Source: Kushneria indalinina DSM 14324 (GTDB taxonomy: Bacteria; Pseudomonadota; Gammaproteobacteria; Pseudomonadales; Halomonadaceae). Taken from it: a stretch of 64,000 bases of DNA. How positions within the stretch are numbered: the stretch's first letter is position 1; the number at the start of each line of letters is the position of its first letter. The translations under genes and the position numbers were made by a program. Below are positions 46,421 to 55,922 of this stretch, in pieces. The stretch lies in contig NZ_QRDJ01000006.1 in the NCBI RefSeq assembly GCF_003385845.1, positions 682,001 through 746,000 on the forward strand, written 5' to 3'. Under the pieces are notes generated by a model, which searched no databases, was not told the origin of the DNA, and saw only the letters and a list, made by a program, of their open reading frames with translations.

Positions 46421-47680
46421 CTAGAGATGGTACTCGGGCAGCTTTTTGGTGATGCGCTCCAGGCGCAGCTTGGCGACCTTGGGCAGGCCGTTCTCGAACG
46501 GCGGGAAATCTTCGCCCTGAATCAGGGGGCGCAGATAGCGGCGACCGGCATCATTGATGCCAAAACCGTCTTCGCGAATATACTCCGCTGGCATGAACTT
46601 TTCCTGATTGGCGACCCGTTCAAGCGGGGCATCAATGATCGACCAGCTGTACGGGTCTTCACTGTCACGCTGAATGGCCGGCATCACGGCATTTTTGCCT
46701 TCAAGGGCGCATTCCACGGCGCGCTGGCCCACGGCGTAGGCCTGTTCGACATCAACGGCCGAGGCCAGATGGCGCGCGGCGCGCTGCAGGTAGTCGGCCA
46801 CGGCCCAGTGATACTTGTAGCCCAGATCCTGCTTGACCATGCCGGCCAGCGTGGGGGCAACGCCGCCGAGCTGGCGATGGCCAAAGGCGTCGGTATTGCC
46901 GGCATCGGCCAGGAAGGTGCCGTCTTCATAGCGGGCGCCTTCCGAGACGACCACCACGCAGTAGCCGTGCTTTTTGACCGCGGCGTCGATGTGGGCCATG
47001 ACGCGCTGGCGGTCAAAGGGCACCTCGGGCAGCAGGATCATGTGCGGCGGGCCGTCATTGGTTTCGCTGGCAAGGGCCCCGGCGGCGGCAATCCAGCCGG
47101 CATGGCGACCCATGGCTTCCAGGATGAAGACCTTGGTGGAGGTCGAGCACATCGACGCAATATCGAGGGCCGCTTCGCGGGTGGAGGTGGCGATGTACTT
47201 GGCGACCGAGCCAAACCCCGGAGAGTTGTCGGTAATGGGCAGGTCATTATCGACGGTCTTGGCCACGTGAATGGCCTGCAGGGGGTAGCCCATGTGTTCG
47301 GAAAGACGGGAAATCTTCAGGCAGGTATCGGCGCTGTCGCCGCCGCCGTTGTAGAAGAAGTAACGAATGTCATGGGCCTTGAAGACTTCGATGAGGCGCT
47401 CGTACTGGCTGCGGTGCGTCTCGATATCCTTGAGCTTGTAACGGCAGGAGCCAAAGGCGCCGCCCGGGGTATGTCTCAGTGCTGCGATGGCCTCGTCACT
47501 TTCCAGGCTGGTATCAATCAGATCCTCGGTCAATGCACCGATAATGCCATTGTGTCCGGCATAGAGGGTACCAATGCGATCGCTGTACTTGCGGCATGTC
47601 TGGATGACGCCGCAGGCACTGGCATTGATAACGGCCGTAACACCACCTGATTGCGCGTAAAAGGCGTTATTGGAGGTCAT
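46421..47680 (-). CDS. pfp: PPi-dependent 6-phosphofructokinase
   Basis: A 419-residue PFK of the pyrophosphate type. Seen: AQSGGVTAVINASACGVIQ, the GGGDS motif (NGGGDSADTC), in which Asp replaces the Gly of ATP-PFK, the catalytic TVDNDLPITDNSPGFGS (TIDND in ATP-PFK), and EAMGRHAGWIA. It reversibly transfers phosphate from PPi to fructose 6-phosphate. ATG 47680 with AGGAAG upstream; the ~40 codons before it are low-quality sequence. It pairs with ppa in that both control PPi, but they are not in one operon. Confidence 0.94.
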   Translation of the reverse strand: MTSNNAFYAQSGGVTAVINASACGVIQTCRKYSDRIGTLYAGHNGIIGALTEDLIDTSLESDEAIAALRHTPGGAFGSCRYKLKDIETHRSQYERLIEVFKAHDIRYFFYNGGGDSADTCLKISRLSEHMGYPLQAIHVAKTVDNDLPITDNSPGFGSVAKYIATSTREAALDIASMCSTSTKVFILEAMGRHAGWIAAAGALASETNDGPPHMILLPEVPFDRQRVMAHIDAAVKKHGYCVVVVSEGARYEDGTFLADAGNTDAFGHRQLGGVAPTLAGMVKQDLGYKYHWAVADYLQRAARHLASAVDVEQAYAVGQRAVECALEGKNAVMPAIQRDSEDPYSWSIIDAPLERVANQEKFMPAEYIREDGFGINDAGRRYLRPLIQGEDFPPFENGLPKVAKLRLERITKKLPEYHL

Positions 47681-47955
47681 GAGCTTCCTGCTTCTTATGA
47701 ATGTAGGTCGGCCAGCGCCGTTGCTCTGACCGATTTGTCTCTCGGCAACGTGGCGCACCTCTTGTGGGCAGCGCTGCTGTTGGTCGGTCAGCGGATCGAT
47801 GGCCGGCATCGGGTATTACCCGTGGGGCGATCATAGCCATTACCTGCAGGCCTGATCCAGTCAGAGATTCAGGATTTGCAGGTGAGCCGGAGCCTGACGT
47901 CGATTCATGCCCCATGCTAGGCTGATCCGGCTTTTGACGGAGAGCCCAATTTTTC

Positions 47956-49341
47956 ATGCATATTCACATTCTCGGCATCTGTGGCACGTTCATGGGCAGC
48001 CTTGCGCTGCTGGCTCGCGAGCTCGGGCATCGAGTCACCGGCTCGGACAAGGGGGTCTATCCCCCCATGAGTACACAGCTTGCCGCACACGGTATCGATG
48101 CCGGGCACGGCTTTGATGCGGCCAATCTACAGCCCAGGCCTGATCTGGTCATCATCGGCAATGCGTTGTCGCGCGGTAACGTCGAGGTCGAGACTGTCCT
48201 TAACGAGCGTATTCCCTATACCTCCGGGCCACAGTGGCTGGCGGACAATGTGCTGCAAAAAAGGCGAGTGCTGGCGGTGGCCGGCACCCATGGCAAAACG
48301 ACAACGGCCAGCATGCTGGCATGGATCCTCGAGCAGGCCGGGCTGTCCCCGGGCTTTCTGATCGGCGGTATTCCGCGCAATCTGGGCATTTCGGCACGTG
48401 CGGGGGCGGCCGGCGGCGTTTTCGTGATCGAGGCCGACGAGTACGACACGGCCTTTTTCGACAAGCGCTCCAAGTTTGTTCACTACCTGCCGGACGTTGC
48501 CGTGCTCAACAATCTGGAGTTCGATCACGCCGATATTTTCAGTGACCTGGCGGCCATCGAGCGACAGTTTCATCATCTGGTACGTCTGGTGCCGGGCAAC
48601 GGACAGCTTGTCGTGGCGGACGACGAGGACGCGCTGTCCCGCGTGCTGGAGATGGGTTCCTGGTCACCGGTGGCCCGCTTTGGCCGCACAACTCATGCGC
48701 AGTGGCGCCTCGCTGACGGCGCCGATGACCGCCACTTTGTCGTCAGCGCCCCCGAGGGGGAAGTGGTCGTATGGTGGGGCATGAGCGGCGAGCACAACCG
48801 GCGTAATGCACTGGCGGCCATGGCGGCCGCCAGTGCCGTCGGGGTCACGCTTGAGCAGTCGGCCGGCGCACTGGCCACGTTTGCCTCCCCCAGGCGCCGT
48901 CAGGAGGTGCGCGGGTGCGTCAACGACATTCAGGTCATCGACGATTTCGCCCATCATCCGACAGCGATTGCCATGACGCTCGAAGGCCTGCGCGCCGTAC
49001 CCTCCAGCGGACGCCTGATCTCCGTGATCGAGCCACGCTCCAATACCATGAAACTTGGCACCATGAAGGCGCGCCTGCCGGAAAGCGTTGCCAGTGCCGA
49101 TGAAGTCTACTGGTATCAGCCGGCGATGCTGGGGTGGTCGGTAGCCGAGGTCGCCCAGGCGTGTCCGGTGCCGGCCCATGTCATGACCACCACCGAGCAG
49201 CTGATCGAGGTGCTGGTGGATCAGGCGCGCCCGGGCGACCGGATTGTCATCATGAGCAACGGCGGCTTTGATAACATTCATGAGCGGCTTTTGAAGGCGC
49301 TCGAACAGCGCCATGGGCAGACGGCGCACGCCGAGGCCTGA
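47956..49341 (+). CDS. mpl: UDP-N-acetylmuramate:L-alanyl-gamma-D-glutamyl-meso-DAP ligase
   Basis: A 461-residue Mur ligase that recycles the murein tripeptide by linking it to UDP-MurNAc. Seen: the N-terminal HILGICGTFMGSLALLARELGH nucleotide-binding motif, the P-loop GTHGKTTTASMLAWIL, EADEYDTAFFDKRSKF and DDFAHHPTAIAMTLEGLR, the Mpl/MurC order. Typical length (457 in E. coli). The start is the standard MHIHILG. A hairpin of 9-bp arms at 49369-49398 separates it from the converging DedA-PAP2 gene. Confidence 0.96.
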   Translation: MHIHILGICGTFMGSLALLARELGHRVTGSDKGVYPPMSTQLAAHGIDAGHGFDAANLQPRPDLVIIGNALSRGNVEVETVLNERIPYTSGPQWLADNVLQKRRVLAVAGTHGKTTTASMLAWILEQAGLSPGFLIGGIPRNLGISARAGAAGGVFVIEADEYDTAFFDKRSKFVHYLPDVAVLNNLEFDHADIFSDLAAIERQFHHLVRLVPGNGQLVVADDEDALSRVLEMGSWSPVARFGRTTHAQWRLADGADDRHFVVSAPEGEVVVWWGMSGEHNRRNALAAMAAASAVGVTLEQSAGALATFASPRRRQEVRGCVNDIQVIDDFAHHPTAIAMTLEGLRAVPSSGRLISVIEPRSNTMKLGTMKARLPESVASADEVYWYQPAMLGWSVAEVAQACPVPAHVMTTTEQLIEVLVDQARPGDRIVIMSNGGFDNIHERLLKALEQRHGQTAHAEA

Positions 49342-49368
49342 CAGGGTCGGTGAGTTCGTATGAGCACC

Positions 49369-49398
49369 GGGGGCCATTCACGCCATGTGATGGCCCCC
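49369..49398. repeat. Hairpin between mpl and DedA-PAP2 genes
   Basis: 9-bp arms GGGGGCCAT/ATGGCCCCC with a 12-nt loop in the 93-bp gap between two converging genes. No T-run, so termination is possible but not clear. Confidence 0.5.
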
Positions 49399-49434
49399 GA
49401 TTGTCATGGCGGCTCTCGAAGGCCGGCAGGAGAG

Positions 49435-50853
49435 TCAGAAGGCGGGCACCCAGATGATGCGCGCAGTCACCAGTGCCACCGATGCCAGCGTCAAAAGCAT
49501 CAGCTGCATGGGCGTGGCCACACCGGCCAGACTGCGCCTGGCAAAGAGGTGATAGCTGATGCGGGTCGCACCGCAGATAATCAGTCCCAGCAGTGCACCG
49601 CCGACAAGGTCACTGATCCAGTGCACGCCAAAGGTCAGTCGCGACAGGGCAACAATACTGGCGGCAACGATCGCGAGCCAGTAGGGCCAGTGCCGGGTTC
49701 GGCTTGAGAGCCCCTCGGCAATGAAGGCGGCACTCAATCCCCAGAACACCACGGCCGTTGAGGCATGCGCGCTCGGGTAGGAAAACGAGCCGGTCAGATG
49801 CTCAGGCGTATCCGGCCGTGCGCGTCCGATCCACTGTTTGAGTGCGGTATTGCTGAAGGCCAGCAGGGCCAGGGCGCCGCCCCAGTGAAACACGGCGGCC
49901 AGACGCTTTCGCAGCAACAGCCAGGCAAGCCAGGGCGTCAGCATGGCGATCACCCCGAGTGCATCGCCGATACGATCCAGCAGCACCGATATCTGCATCA
50001 AGGGACGGTTGTCAGGGTGGGAAAAGAAGCTCTGCGCCGCGACATCCAGTGCCAGCGGTTGATGAAGCCCAGCCACAAGCCATGTCCAGCCGATAAAGGC
50101 GAGTATGCCCACCAGTACCAGCACGATGGAGGCCAGCGGGATCTCACCGCCAATCCGTCTCTGGCGAAGGCTTAGCCAGAGCCGGCGCGTTATGGTGTGC
50201 CGGCGCGCTCGGACAAGCAGGCCGCGATAGAAGCGGCTGTCCCGGTCGAGCCGTCGCCGCAGCCACGACAGCGCAAGGCCAAGGGCGATGAACACGAAAA
50301 ACAGCACCGACAGCAGCATTTCGGCGCCGGGGGGCAGATGGACCAGCCGCTGCCAGCTGCGTCCCAGATAGTAGCCGGGCAGCAGGTAGGCGGGTGCCCA
50401 GAGCAGCGCCGAGATCACATTGACGATCAAAAAGCGCATCGGCGGCATGTACATCATGCCGGCCACCATGGGAATAATGGGGCGTACCGGGCCGACAAAG
50501 CGTCCGAACGCTACTGACAGGGCGCCGTAACGAGTGAAAAAGCTTTCGCCCTTGTCGACCCAGTGGGGATAGCGATTGAACGGCCACCAGGCGCGAAGGC
50601 GATCACTCTGGGTGCGTCCGAGCCAGTAGCTTACGCCATCGCCGATTACGGCGCCGATGAAGGCGCTGAGCAACAACGCGACAATGGAAATCTGGTCGTG
50701 GCCTGCCAGCGATGCGGCGGCCGTAAGCATGACCACACCGGGCATGACCAGACCGACCAGCGCCAGTGATTCGAGCAGGGCGACGGCGCCAACGATGACA
50801 ATCAGGATCGTCGGGTTGTGCGCCCACTGATCAATCAGGGCAACAGGATTCAT
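49435..50853 (-). CDS. DedA-PAP2 fusion membrane protein
   Basis: A 472-residue integral membrane protein of two fused parts. Residues 1-~200 are DedA-like (GAVALLESLALVGLVMPGVVML; IGAVIGDGVSYWLGR; GRFVGPVRPIIPMVAGMM with the conserved Arg/Pro). Residues ~240-450 are a PAP2 phosphatase: KQWIGRARPD, SYPSAHAS (PSGH with Ala for Gly) and SRLTFGVHWISDLVGG, the three parts of the acid phosphatase signature. DedA proteins help flip undecaprenyl phosphate or other polyprenyl/lipid phosphates, and PAP2 proteins dephosphorylate such lipids, so the fusion fits lipid-carrier recycling (inference). Confidence 0.92.
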   Translation of the reverse strand: MNPVALIDQWAHNPTILIVIVGAVALLESLALVGLVMPGVVMLTAAASLAGHDQISIVALLLSAFIGAVIGDGVSYWLGRTQSDRLRAWWPFNRYPHWVDKGESFFTRYGALSVAFGRFVGPVRPIIPMVAGMMYMPPMRFLIVNVISALLWAPAYLLPGYYLGRSWQRLVHLPPGAEMLLSVLFFVFIALGLALSWLRRRLDRDSRFYRGLLVRARRHTITRRLWLSLRQRRIGGEIPLASIVLVLVGILAFIGWTWLVAGLHQPLALDVAAQSFFSHPDNRPLMQISVLLDRIGDALGVIAMLTPWLAWLLLRKRLAAVFHWGGALALLAFSNTALKQWIGRARPDTPEHLTGSFSYPSAHASTAVVFWGLSAAFIAEGLSSRTRHWPYWLAIVAASIVALSRLTFGVHWISDLVGGALLGLIICGATRISYHLFARRSLAGVATPMQLMLLTLASVALVTARIIWVPAF

Positions 50854-50896
50854 CTAACAGGACTCCACACAATGACTTGCCGCGCCGGGCGCGGTT

Positions 50897-50925
50897 TTTA
50901 CTGCTGCCGACAACTGGCTTATAGT
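50897..50925 (+). promoter_or_regulatory. Possible sigma-70 promoter of proA
   Basis: TTTACT (50897-50902), 17-bp spacer, TATAGT (50920-50925), between the diverging DedA-PAP2 and proA genes. It would give a leader of about 130 nt. The -35 is weak. Confidence 0.35.
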
Positions 50926-51059
50926 AGCGATTCATAAGTATCGGACGGACAAACGTAAAATCGCCGGCCAGTATAGTCAGCCGCTGTGCCCTGCGATAGC
51001 GTCAGGAGTCGACGACAGACAAGCGCGGCCGCGCATTCGGGAACAGGAGAACAGCGCAG

Positions 51060-52340
51060 ATGACGTCTGAGGTGCAAAGGGAAGACAGTGATATCGCCAC
51101 CCGCATGACGCTGCTGGGTCAGCAGGCGCGTCGGGCATCGAGTCTGCTGCGCAGCAGCACCACGCAGCAGCGAAATGAGGCACTCGCCGCCATGGCTCGC
51201 GAGCTGTCGACACAGCGTGAGGCCGTGCTGGAAGCCAACGCGCGTGATATGGCTCGTGGCAAAACGGAGGGGCTGTCGGAGGCGCTCATGGATCGGCTGT
51301 TGCTGACGCCTGAGCGCATCGACGCCATGATCTCCGGACTTGACACCGTGGCCTCCCTGCCGGACCCGATCGGCGGTATCGATGATCTTCGCACTCAGGC
51401 CAACGGGCTGCGTATCGGCCGTATGCGCACGCCGCTGGGCGTGATCGGTATCATCTATGAGTCTCGCCCCAATGTGACGGTGGACGCCGCCGCGCTGTGT
51501 CTCAAGGCCGGTAATGCCGCCATTCTGCGCGGTGGTTCTGAAGCCTTTGAATCCAATTGCGCCATTGCCCGCTGTATCGCTTCGGGTCTTGAGCGGGCCG
51601 GTCTGCCGAGCCACGCCGTGCAGCTGGTGGAGACCACCGATCGTGCGGCTGTGGGCGCGCTGATCACAGCGAATGAGTACGTGGACGTGATTATTCCGCG
51701 GGGCGGGAAGTCGCTGATCAAGCGCATCTCGGAGGAGGCGAGCATCCCGGTTATCAAGCACCTGGAAGGGCTTTGCCACATCTTCGTGGATCGTCATGCA
51801 TCACTGGATATGGCCTTCGATATCGCCTTTAACGCCAAGTGCTTTCGCTATGGCATCTGTGGCGCCATGGAAACGCTGCTGGTGGATCAGGCGGTGGCCG
51901 AGACCTTTCTGCCGCCCATGATCGCGCGTTTCAAGGACGCGGGTGTCACGGTGTGTGGTTGCGACAGGGTTCAGGCACTGACCGAGGTTGAGCCGGCCAC
52001 CGAGGAGGACTGGCAGACCGAGTACCTGGGGCCGTATCTGTCCATTCGGGTGGTCGATGACATGCACGCTGCCATCGAGCATATCAATCACTACGGCTCA
52101 CACCATACCGATGCCATCGTTAGTGACCATTTCGGCCATACCCAGCGTTTTTTGGCGGAAGTGGATTCAAGCTCGGTCATGGTTAATGCACCGACCTGCT
52201 TTGCCGATGGCGCGCAGTATGGTTTGGGTGCCGAAATCGGCATTTCCACCGATAAGCTGCATGTCAGGGGGCCGGTAGGGCTTGAGGGGCTGACCACGCG
52301 TAAATATATCGTGCTGGGCGATGGTCATGTTAGAACGTAA
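51060..52340 (+). CDS. proA: Gamma-glutamyl phosphate reductase
   Basis: A 426-residue NADPH enzyme making glutamate 5-semialdehyde for proline, a major compatible solute in halophiles. Seen: the ALDH-like fold with [31 protein letters not shown]-type region, [26 protein letters not shown], the catalytic Cys region [19 protein letters not shown] and [22 protein letters not shown]. proB is not in the window. The start at ATG 51060 is standard for the family. Its 3' end overlaps the start of nadD. Confidence 0.97.
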   Translation: MTSEVQREDSDIATRMTLLGQQARRASSLLRSSTTQQRNEALAAMARELSTQREAVLEANARDMARGKTEGLSEALMDRLLLTPERIDAMISGLDTVASLPDPIGGIDDLRTQANGLRIGRMRTPLGVIGIIYESRPNVTVDAAALCLKAGNAAILRGGSEAFESNCAIARCIASGLERAGLPSHAVQLVETTDRAAVGALITANEYVDVIIPRGGKSLIKRISEEASIPVIKHLEGLCHIFVDRHASLDMAFDIAFNAKCFRYGICGAMETLLVDQAVAETFLPPMIARFKDAGVTVCGCDRVQALTEVEPATEEDWQTEYLGPYLSIRVVDDMHAAIEHINHYGSHHTDAIVSDHFGHTQRFLAEVDSSSVMVNAPTCFADGAQYGLGAEIGISTDKLHVRGPVGLEGLTTRKYIVLGDGHVRT

Positions 52341-52989
52341 GCCGCGTGTCGCCATGTTTGGCGGCACGTTCAATCCGGTTCATATCGCGCATCTGCGCGC
52401 GGCCGTCGAGATTCGCGACGCCCTTTCGCTGGACGCTGTACACATGGTGCCGGCGCATCTGCCGCCCCATCGCAGCGCGCCGGGCGTCAGTTCCGAGGAC
52501 CGCCTGAGCATGCTGAAGCTGGCACTGGCCGATACGCCGGGGCTGATTGCCGATGACCGCGAGATTCACCGTGACGGGCCGTCCTGGTCGCTGGACACGC
52601 TCGCCTCCTTGCGCGAGCAGTATGGCGACCAGGCGCGTCTTGTGATGGTGCTGGGGCGTGACGCCTTTTTGAAGCTGCATGAATGGCATGAGCCTCGAGC
52701 GCTTTTTGATTATGCCCATATTCTGGTGATCGGCCGCCCGGAAAGTGATGAAGTGCAGTGTTCGGCACTCGAGGCGCTGATCGAAGGGCGCCGCGTTGAC
52801 AGCACCGATGCGCTCATGGCTGAGCCCTGCGGCCGGGTGCTGGATTATGACCGAACCACGGCGATGGCCATCTCCGCAACCGCCATTCGTCAGACGCTGG
52901 CCCGGGGCGGGAGCATACGCTATCTGATGCCGCCGGCGGTTGAAGCCTTCATCGAGCAGCGCGGCCTCTACACCGGCGAGATGCCCTGA
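52321..52989 (+). CDS. nadD: Nicotinate-nucleotide adenylyltransferase
   Basis: A 222-residue enzyme converting nicotinate mononucleotide to deamido-NAD. Seen: [19 protein letters not shown] (the GxFxPxHxGH nucleotidyltransferase motif), [18 protein letters not shown], and [21 protein letters not shown] (ISxTxIR) near the end. Starts ATG 52321 or ATG 52327, both inside the last codons of proA, so translation is probably coupled. Typical NadD length. Confidence 0.95.
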   Translation: MVMLERKPRVAMFGGTFNPVHIAHLRAAVEIRDALSLDAVHMVPAHLPPHRSAPGVSSEDRLSMLKLALADTPGLIADDREIHRDGPSWSLDTLASLREQYGDQARLVMVLGRDAFLKLHEWHEPRALFDYAHILVIGRPESDEVQCSALEALIEGRRVDSTDALMAEPCGRVLDYDRTTAMAISATAIRQTLARGGSIRYLMPPAVEAFIEQRGLYTGEMP

Positions 52990-53102
52990 CACGATGAAAA
53001 AGCATCCCGGTACGCTCAAGGCGCCAAAAGCTGTAAATGGCTATGGTGCCTATCCCTGACAGCGGTACAATGCGGGCCTGAACCCTATATCTCCGAGGAG
53101 CT

Positions 53103-53468
53103 ATGCAGACAGTACTTTCATCTCTGGTGGTTGATGCCCTGGAAGAGCTCAAGGGGCGTGATATCGCCGAACTTGATGTCTCCAGAATGACCAGCATCAC
53201 CGATGTCATGGTGGTGGCCAGCGGCACTTCCAGCCGACACGTCAAGGCATTGGCAGACAATGTGGTTGAGCGCGCCAAAAACGAGGGCGTTCGTCCACTG
53301 GGTGTAGAAGGGGAGGCCGGCAGCGACTGGGTGCTGGTGGATCTGGGTGATGTGGTGGTCCATGTCATGATGCCGGATGCCCGCAGCCTCTACGATCTGG
53401 AACGGCTCTGGAGCGAATTGCCCAACGATCTGGGTCGTCATGAAGCGATCGGTGAGCGCCAGTCTTGA
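53103..53468 (+). CDS. rsfS: Ribosome silencing factor RsfS
   Basis: A 121-residue protein of the RsfS/YbeB family that binds L14 and blocks subunit joining under starvation. Seen: [41 protein letters not shown] and [15 protein letters not shown], the family core. Its TGA overlaps the rlmH TTG start (TTGA). Confidence 0.96.
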   Translation: MQTVLSSLVVDALEELKGRDIAELDVSRMTSITDVMVVASGTSSRHVKALADNVVERAKNEGVRPLGVEGEAGSDWVLVDLGDVVVHVMMPDARSLYDLERLWSELPNDLGRHEAIGERQS

Positions 53469-53932
53469 AATTGAGAATGCTTGCCGTTGGCACGCGCATG
53501 CCGGACTGGGTCACTCAGGGGGTCGAGGAGTACCGCAAGCGGCTGCCGCGCGAGATGCCACTGGAAGTGGTCGAGCTGTCACCCGGTCCACGTCAGAAAA
53601 GCGCGGACCCTGCGAAGGCGATACGCGTTGAGGGCGATCGCCTGCTGTCGAAAATCAGGGACAGTGAACTCGTGGTGGCGCTTGATGTCGAAGGCAAGCC
53701 CTGGTCGACACCAGTGCTCTCCGAACGCATGCGTGACTGGCAGATGACCGGCAGCGACGTGTCCCTTTTGATCGGTGGCCCGGATGGTCTCGATCAGCGC
53801 TGCCTGTCACGTGCTGATCTTCGCTGGTCCCTGTCGCCATTGACGCTGCCACATCCGCTGGTACGTGTATTGCTGGCCGAACAGCTCTACCGTGGCTGGA
53901 CGCTGATGACCGGGCATCCCTACCATCGCTAG
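53465..53932 (+). CDS. rlmH: 23S rRNA (pseudouridine1915-N3)-methyltransferase
   Basis: A 155-residue SPOUT methyltransferase acting on position 1915 of 23S rRNA. Seen: the opening [37 protein letters not shown], the SAM-knot [10 protein letters not shown] and [18 protein letters not shown]. The start is TTG at 53465, because it gives the family N-terminus (MKLRML) and overlaps rsfS; the next ATG would lose four conserved residues. Length is exactly that of the family. Confidence 0.94.
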   Translation: MKLRMLAVGTRMPDWVTQGVEEYRKRLPREMPLEVVELSPGPRQKSADPAKAIRVEGDRLLSKIRDSELVVALDVEGKPWSTPVLSERMRDWQMTGSDVSLLIGGPDGLDQRCLSRADLRWSLSPLTLPHPLVRVLLAEQLYRGWTLMTGHPYHR

Positions 53933-54003
53933 GGGGCTGAGCATGCATCGTTTTTTGCTTGCCGGTTGGCCTATCCGTTTACCGTTTTTGGGCAGTCTCC
54001 TCA

Positions 54004-55920
54004 ATGCGCCCACGTCGCGCCACGCTTAAGGATTCCGAACAACAGGCACGTATCTTTCGTCATCGCAGCATTGTGGCGGCGTTTTTTGTGCTCATCATGT
54101 TTTCCGGTCTGATCGGGCGCATGGTATGGCTGCAGGTTGTTCAACACGACATCTTCATTACGCGCTCGGATAAAAATCGAATGCGTGTCGAGCCGCTGCC
54201 GCCCAATCGCGGCCTGATCTTTGATCGCAACCATGATGTAGTGGCCGAGAACCGGCCGACCTATAACCTCACTCTGGTGCGTGAGCAGGCCGGCGATGTC
54301 AGCCAGACCATTGCACGCCTGATCGATATTCTTGATCTTCCCCCCGAAGAGCACGATGTGCTGGCGCAGCGCTCTCGTGAGCGGCTGCGCTCCTATGAGC
54401 CTGCGCTGTTGCTCAGTGATCTCAATGAAGGCCAGATCGCCCGGATTGCGGTCAATCGTTATCGACTGCCTGGCGTGGAGGTCGAGGCCCAGCTCATCCG
54501 TTATTACCCCGACGGCGAGTGGATGTCGCATGTGCTGGGATATGTGGGGCGTATCAGCCAGGAAGACCAGCAGCGTATTGATACCAGCAATTACGCCGGC
54601 ACCCACTTCATCGGCAAGACCGGAATCGAGCGGTTTTATGAAGATGAGCTGCATGGTCAGGCGGGGGTACGCCGTGTGGAAACCAACGCTCGTGGCCGAG
54701 CGCTGCGCGAGATCGATCGAACGCCGCCGCAGCCGGGCAAGAATCTGACGCTGACGCTGGATTCAAAGCTTCAAAAGCTGGGTCACGAGCTCTTGAAGGG
54801 CAAGCGCGGTGCCATTGTGGCCATCGAACCCGCGAGCGGCGCCATTCTGGCCATGGTGTCCGAACCCGGCTTTGACAATAACAAGTTCGTGACCGGCATC
54901 GACACCAAATCCTACGCGGCCCTGCGTGACGATGTTGACATGCCGCTTTATAACCGGGCCTCGCGCGGACAGTACCCGCCGGCTTCCACGGTCAAGCCCT
55001 ACATGGCGTCTGCGGGTCTGGAGTACGGTCTGATACAGCCCTCCGACACGGTCTATGACCCGGGCTACTACCAGCTGCCCAACGACTCCAGACGCTATCG
55101 CAACTGGCTGCGCTGGGGACATGGTCGGGTCGACATGAAGCGTGCCATTACGGTCTCCAACGATACCTATTTCTTCAGCCTCGCCCATCGCATGGGTATC
55201 GATCGGCTCTCCGAGTTCATGCACAAATATGGGTTCGGTGAGGATCACAGCCTGGATGTCTGGGGGGCCGGCAGTGGATTGATGCCCAGCCGCGACTGGA
55301 AGCGTGGGCGCTATAACCAGGCATGGTACCCGGGCGAAACCCTGTCAGTGGGCATCGGACAGGGTTATTGGCTGGCCACGCCCTTGCAGATGGCCACTGC
55401 TGTCGCCGTGCTGGCCAACGATGGCAAATGGGTGCGTCCGCACCTTGCCATGCAGGTGGGGGATGAGAAGATCGCGCCACCTTTCGAGAATACGCCCGAT
55501 GACGTGGAACTGGATAACCCGCGCTGGTGGGATCTGATCCATCAGGCCATGGAAAACGTCATGAGCGGCAGCGAAGGCTCGGGACGTGCTTCGGGCCGCA
55601 ACCTTCAGTACCGCATGGCAGGCAAGTCAGGCACGGCGCAGGTGTTTACCCTGGGGCAGAAGGAGAAGTACAACGCCGCCGAGCTTGAAGAGCGCCTGCA
55701 TGATCATGCCCTGTTTACGGCCTATGCCCCGGTGGATGACCCGAAGATCGCGCTTGCCGTTATTATCGAAAACGGCGGTGGCGGCAGTAAGGTGGCCGCG
55801 CCCATCGCCCGTGAAATGCTGGATGCCTGGATACTGCCGAGCATGAAGTCCAGTGAAGAGGCGCAGCGCCACGCCCAGCAAAATGAAAGCGCTGCTCAGC
55901 AGATCGTGACGGGAGACTGA
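54004..55920 (+). CDS. mrdA: Penicillin-binding protein 2 (elongation transpeptidase)
   Basis: A 638-residue inner-membrane D,D-transpeptidase of the Rod complex. Seen: one N-terminal membrane helix (SIVAAFFVLIMFSGLIGRMV), a pedestal domain, then the transpeptidase with the catalytic Ser in PASTVKP (about residue 328), SND in TVSNDTYF and KSGT in AGKSGTAQV (about 541). ATG 54004 (MRPRRATLKDSEQQ) is chosen because the 15 codons before it are hydrophobic/Trp-rich with no ribosome binding site. The mrdB ATG follows 2 bp after its stop. Confidence 0.96.
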   Translation: MRPRRATLKDSEQQARIFRHRSIVAAFFVLIMFSGLIGRMVWLQVVQHDIFITRSDKNRMRVEPLPPNRGLIFDRNHDVVAENRPTYNLTLVREQAGDVSQTIARLIDILDLPPEEHDVLAQRSRERLRSYEPALLLSDLNEGQIARIAVNRYRLPGVEVEAQLIRYYPDGEWMSHVLGYVGRISQEDQQRIDTSNYAGTHFIGKTGIERFYEDELHGQAGVRRVETNARGRALREIDRTPPQPGKNLTLTLDSKLQKLGHELLKGKRGAIVAIEPASGAILAMVSEPGFDNNKFVTGIDTKSYAALRDDVDMPLYNRASRGQYPPASTVKPYMASAGLEYGLIQPSDTVYDPGYYQLPNDSRRYRNWLRWGHGRVDMKRAITVSNDTYFFSLAHRMGIDRLSEFMHKYGFGEDHSLDVWGAGSGLMPSRDWKRGRYNQAWYPGETLSVGIGQGYWLATPLQMATAVAVLANDGKWVRPHLAMQVGDEKIAPPFENTPDDVELDNPRWWDLIHQAMENVMSGSEGSGRASGRNLQYRMAGKSGTAQVFTLGQKEKYNAAELEERLHDHALFTAYAPVDDPKIALAVIIENGGGGSKVAAPIAREMLDAWILPSMKSSEEAQRHAQQNESAAQQIVTGD

Positions 55921-55922
55921 CG

